Below, piece after piece: positions 61,881 to 64,000 of a stretch of DNA of 64,000 nucleotides; within the stretch, counting starts at the first letter, position 1, and each line of letters starts with the position of its first letter. The DNA lies in contig NZ_JBHZRC010000012.1 in the NCBI RefSeq assembly GCF_043641075.1, positions 50,967 through 114,966 of the forward strand, read 5' to 3'. The DNA is from Bacillus_BD oryzisoli_A. GTDB taxonomy: Bacteria; Bacillota; Bacilli; Bacillales; Cytobacillaceae. The position numbers and the translations under genes were made by a program. The notes beneath the pieces were generated by a model, which was not told the DNA's origin, did not search any database, and worked only from the letters and a program-made list of their open reading frames with translations.

Positions 61881-62603
61881 TTAATCAGCGGTATAATCAA
61901 TCTCAATTAAGTCCCATGCTGTTACAATCCCTAGTGGTTTTTCACTGCTATTACCATTTTCCGTTATAATGACCATCTCTATATCACGCTTTTCTTGGTG
62001 TGCCCTTTCATAAATGTCTTCAATCTCGAAAATATTCATTGATTTTGGAGCGAACACAATTGGATGATTATTTTCATGAAGAAGTATTTCTTTTACTGTA
62101 ACATTCCCCAGATTGATGCTATTTTGTACAAGATTATTTGCAATCCATTCTAAAATCGAACCAGCTCGTAAAAGACCGATACATTCACCTTCCTGGTAAA
62201 TGGGAAATTGAGAATAGGAGTATTCTTTTATTCCTTGAACTACTTCTTTCAATGTAGTTTTATCGCTAAAATGTACAGGTTTACTAGCAATTTTCAAAGC
62301 ATAAAACGGTTGATCGAAGAAGTAAGCAATCTGTTCAATCTGATTAACAATATCTTCATGCGGCTCAGCGATATAGTATCCTATTTCTCTTTTATCATGA
62401 ACCATTGCATTTCGTAATTTAGCAAACTGGTATAAATCATCTTCGTATGTACGTATTAATGAAAAACTTCTTGTTCCAGATCTAACTAGTTGTGTAAACC
62501 GATCTGTTCTAGAATCAACCATTCTTATTAATGCTGCATGTATCCGATTAAAAGAAACCTCAAATCGCTCAGATAAGATATTCGTTCGTAGTTCATTTAC
62601 CAT
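61881..62603 (-). CDS. HEPN-like domain fused to a CBS-domain pair
   Basis: A 240-residue protein. Residues about 105-235 form two CBS domains (HFSDKTTLKEVV, FPIYQEGECIGLLRAGSILEW and VIITENGN..PLGIVTAWDLIEI), which bind adenine nucleotides such as AMP, ATP or c-di-AMP. The helical N-terminal 100 residues carry LRNAMVHDKR, the R-N-x3-H mark of HEPN domains, many of which are RNases. A nucleotide-sensing regulator or toxin-like RNase is possible. GGAGG precedes the ATG. It may share a transcript with the membrane protein gene 98 bp downstream. Confidence 0.72.
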   Translation of the reverse strand: MVNELRTNILSERFEVSFNRIHAALIRMVDSRTDRFTQLVRSGTRSFSLIRTYEDDLYQFAKLRNAMVHDKREIGYYIAEPHEDIVNQIEQIAYFFDQPFYALKIASKPVHFSDKTTLKEVVQGIKEYSYSQFPIYQEGECIGLLRAGSILEWIANNLVQNSINLGNVTVKEILLHENNHPIVFAPKSMNIFEIEDIYERAHQEKRDIEMVIITENGNSSEKPLGIVTAWDLIEIDYTAD

Positions 62604-62754
62604 GTTAATTCCTCCGTTTATTCTAATTCCCTATTACTGACTTATTATTTGTTTTTTTAAACTATGAATAGAGGTGGATTAATAGTTTTAATATATAAAA
62701 AGTTGTAATATGAGCATATTATACTATAAATAACATTTATTTTGGGTAATTAAG

Positions 62755-62808
62755 AGACCGTCACATTGACGTCTCGAAAAATCTTGTTTCACATTATGTT
62801 CCACAAAT
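62755..62808. repeat. RAYT-linked palindromic repeat, copy E
   Basis: GACCGTCACATTGACGTCT, then TCGAAAAATCTTGTTTCAC, ATTATGTTCCACAAATC. It is more divergent than copies A to C and lies upstream of both divergent genes (62603 and 62981). Confidence 0.65.
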
Positions 62809-62980
62809 CATGTTGTAAGATTTGCTGAATAATATGTCGCTCTATAAGGAGGAAACTGGAGAGTAGAGCCTTTTAGGCTTTAATTACTGCTCTTATCTTT
62901 AATGAAGCAGGATTAGAAAATTAAACTCAATCCTTTGCTATAATGATATATACATATAATTAATATTTAGGCGGGATATT

Positions 62981-63913
62981 ATGACAAAAAAACTATTAAA
63001 CATCAATAATATGGAAGGAGATAGTAAAGGAGGAACAGGGAATTCCTTTAAAGGATGGGATATAGCTATTTGGATTACACCCATTCCTATTTTGGGTTAT
63101 GGTATTACCTTTTCTTATGAGTGGGGTGTTTCCCGTTTTTATGAATACCCAACTTCTTTTATCAGTTTGGATTCTACAACTGTAGCAAAAAATTGCTTGA
63201 TTCTTGTCTTGATTCCACTTTTTATATTAATTTTTCCTGAATTGATACGTTTGTTTGATCGTTTTACATCGAAAGTATCTGACAAATTTCTAAAACGCAA
63301 AAGAAGTGAACAACCAGCCATAGTAGAAAGATGGATGAGAAATTTAATTATTTCATTCCTATTAGTGGCCGTGGTTGCTTCAAGTCTTGGAAAAGTATTA
63401 AACTTTTATTTTAACGGATTTATTCAATCTATTCCAATTGATAAAGAATACAAAAGTATATTATCTGAATTAACTTTTGGCGTATTGATAGTTGTAACTT
63501 TTTTAGCCATTCTCATTTTATATTGGGGCTGGCAATCCGTTTTTATAAAGAAAAATTATGTGGTGGGGATTCCCGTTCTTACTTTTTTCCTCTTAACCTA
63601 TCCTTACTTTTCTGGATTCGCAAGTTCGGTTAGTAAATATTCCTATTATGTCATTGAAGGAGAAGCGGAAACCTATATTGTGTTGAATTTTGTGAAAGAT
63701 AAATTGCTGATTGCTCCTCTTGACTTAAAAAATGGTACCATCACACCAGAATACTCCTTAATCGAGGCAAAAACAGATTTTGAACCAAAGGACGAAAAAG
63801 ATGGGGAACAGCTAACATTTAATCTAGTTAACACCGGTACCTTATCAATAGGAAAAGTGGAAACAATTCGTGAAGTGAAAACACAAGGTCCAGATCCACT
63901 CATAGGGGATTAG
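62981..63913 (+). CDS. Hypothetical four-helix membrane protein
   Basis: A 310-residue membrane protein with hydrophobic segments at about residues 28-45, 68-88, 117-137, 160-180 and 195-212. The last 90 residues are hydrophilic and mostly beta (YYVIEGEAETYIVLNFVKDK), probably one globular domain. No family is recognised. The ribosome site is weak (GGCGGG). It ends just before a CGAAAGG/CCTTTCG hairpin at 63950-63967. Confidence 0.7.
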   Translation: MTKKLLNINNMEGDSKGGTGNSFKGWDIAIWITPIPILGYGITFSYEWGVSRFYEYPTSFISLDSTTVAKNCLILVLIPLFILIFPELIRLFDRFTSKVSDKFLKRKRSEQPAIVERWMRNLIISFLLVAVVASSLGKVLNFYFNGFIQSIPIDKEYKSILSELTFGVLIVVTFLAILILYWGWQSVFIKKNYVVGIPVLTFFLLTYPYFSGFASSVSKYSYYVIEGEAETYIVLNFVKDKLLIAPLDLKNGTITPEYSLIEAKTDFEPKDEKDGEQLTFNLVNTGTLSIGKVETIREVKTQGPDPLIGD

Positions 63914-63949
63914 GAACGGAGTGGTGCCTGGTGTAATAGATAATATTGT

Positions 63950-63967
63950 CGAAAGGTTTTCCTTTCG
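63950..63967. terminator. Small hairpin after the last gene
   Basis: CGAAAGG (63950-63956) and CCTTTCG (63961-63967) form a 7-bp stem with a TTTT loop, 37 bp past the stop. No T tract follows. A partial TGGTGCCTGG element, as in repeat copy B, lies at 63921-63931. Confidence 0.35.
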
Positions 63968-64000
63968 GAAGAACAAAAATACCCCAGTTTACTTCATGTA

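Overview
The window looks like chromosomal DNA of a Bacillaceae bacterium (Bacillus, Neobacillus or Mesobacillus type; the genus cannot be fixed from the sequence). The reasons are strong AGGAGG-type ribosome sites with frequent TTG/GTG starts, a pbpC-type PBP, gtaB, a YveK/YwqD/YwqE-type phosphoregulatory set, EpsC/EpsN/EpsL/EpsM homologues, a ComK-like regulator and RAYT-linked repeats. No tRNA, rRNA or CRISPR array was seen.

1-4.5 kb: a folded non-coding block, a class B penicillin-binding protein, a first gtaB (UTP-glucose-1-phosphate uridylyltransferase), then about 1 kb without genes holding two tandem copies of a ~230-bp repeat. 4.5-21.6 kb: a first exopolysaccharide operon, with Wzz-like modulator and tyrosine kinase, EpsC-like dehydratase, EpsN aminotransferase, initiating sugar transferase, EpsM acetyltransferase, glycosyltransferases, a four-gene WbpA-B-D-E-like pathway that should make UDP-2,3-diacetamido-2,3-dideoxyglucuronate, a Wzy-like polymerase, a Wzx flippase and a MacB-type ABC pair.

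22-39.4 kb: a CpsB/YwqE-type phosphatase, then a structured RNA that fits the EAR (epsC) processive-antitermination element, then a second operon. The second operon repeats gtaB and epsC, has a frameshifted prepilin-like gene, a second initiating transferase, four GT4 glycosyltransferases, an EpsG-like polymerase, a TupA-like ATP-grasp protein, a second flippase, Ugd and a UDP-glucuronate 4-epimerase. The 28-36.8 kb core is clearly more AT-rich than 8-21 kb, suggesting patchwork assembly. The gene set is enough for precursor synthesis, repeat-unit assembly, flipping, polymerisation and length control of one or two surface polysaccharides.

39.4-64 kb: an accessory, defence-like region. QatABCD (KAP ATPase, QatB, QueC-like, TatD-like) is complete. 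After a ComK-like gene, an Xre regulator and a broken galE comes a tight four-gene operon: three different dynamin-like GTPases, the first carrying a transmembrane helix and a C-terminal pair of TcaA-like NTF2 repeats, plus a small acidic protein. The two-dynamin core recalls Eleos (LeoA/LeoBC), but the additional membrane-anchored dynamin-TcaA fusion and the small protein are the best candidate here for an undescribed system. It is followed by an EVE-like/NucS-like nuclease candidate, a PD-(D/E)XK-like three-gene cluster, a luciferase-like oxidoreductase, broken comM and RAYT genes, a membrane protein, a HEPN-like/CBS protein and a further membrane protein. Five copies of one palindromic repeat lie between these modules, two of them at gene breakpoints.
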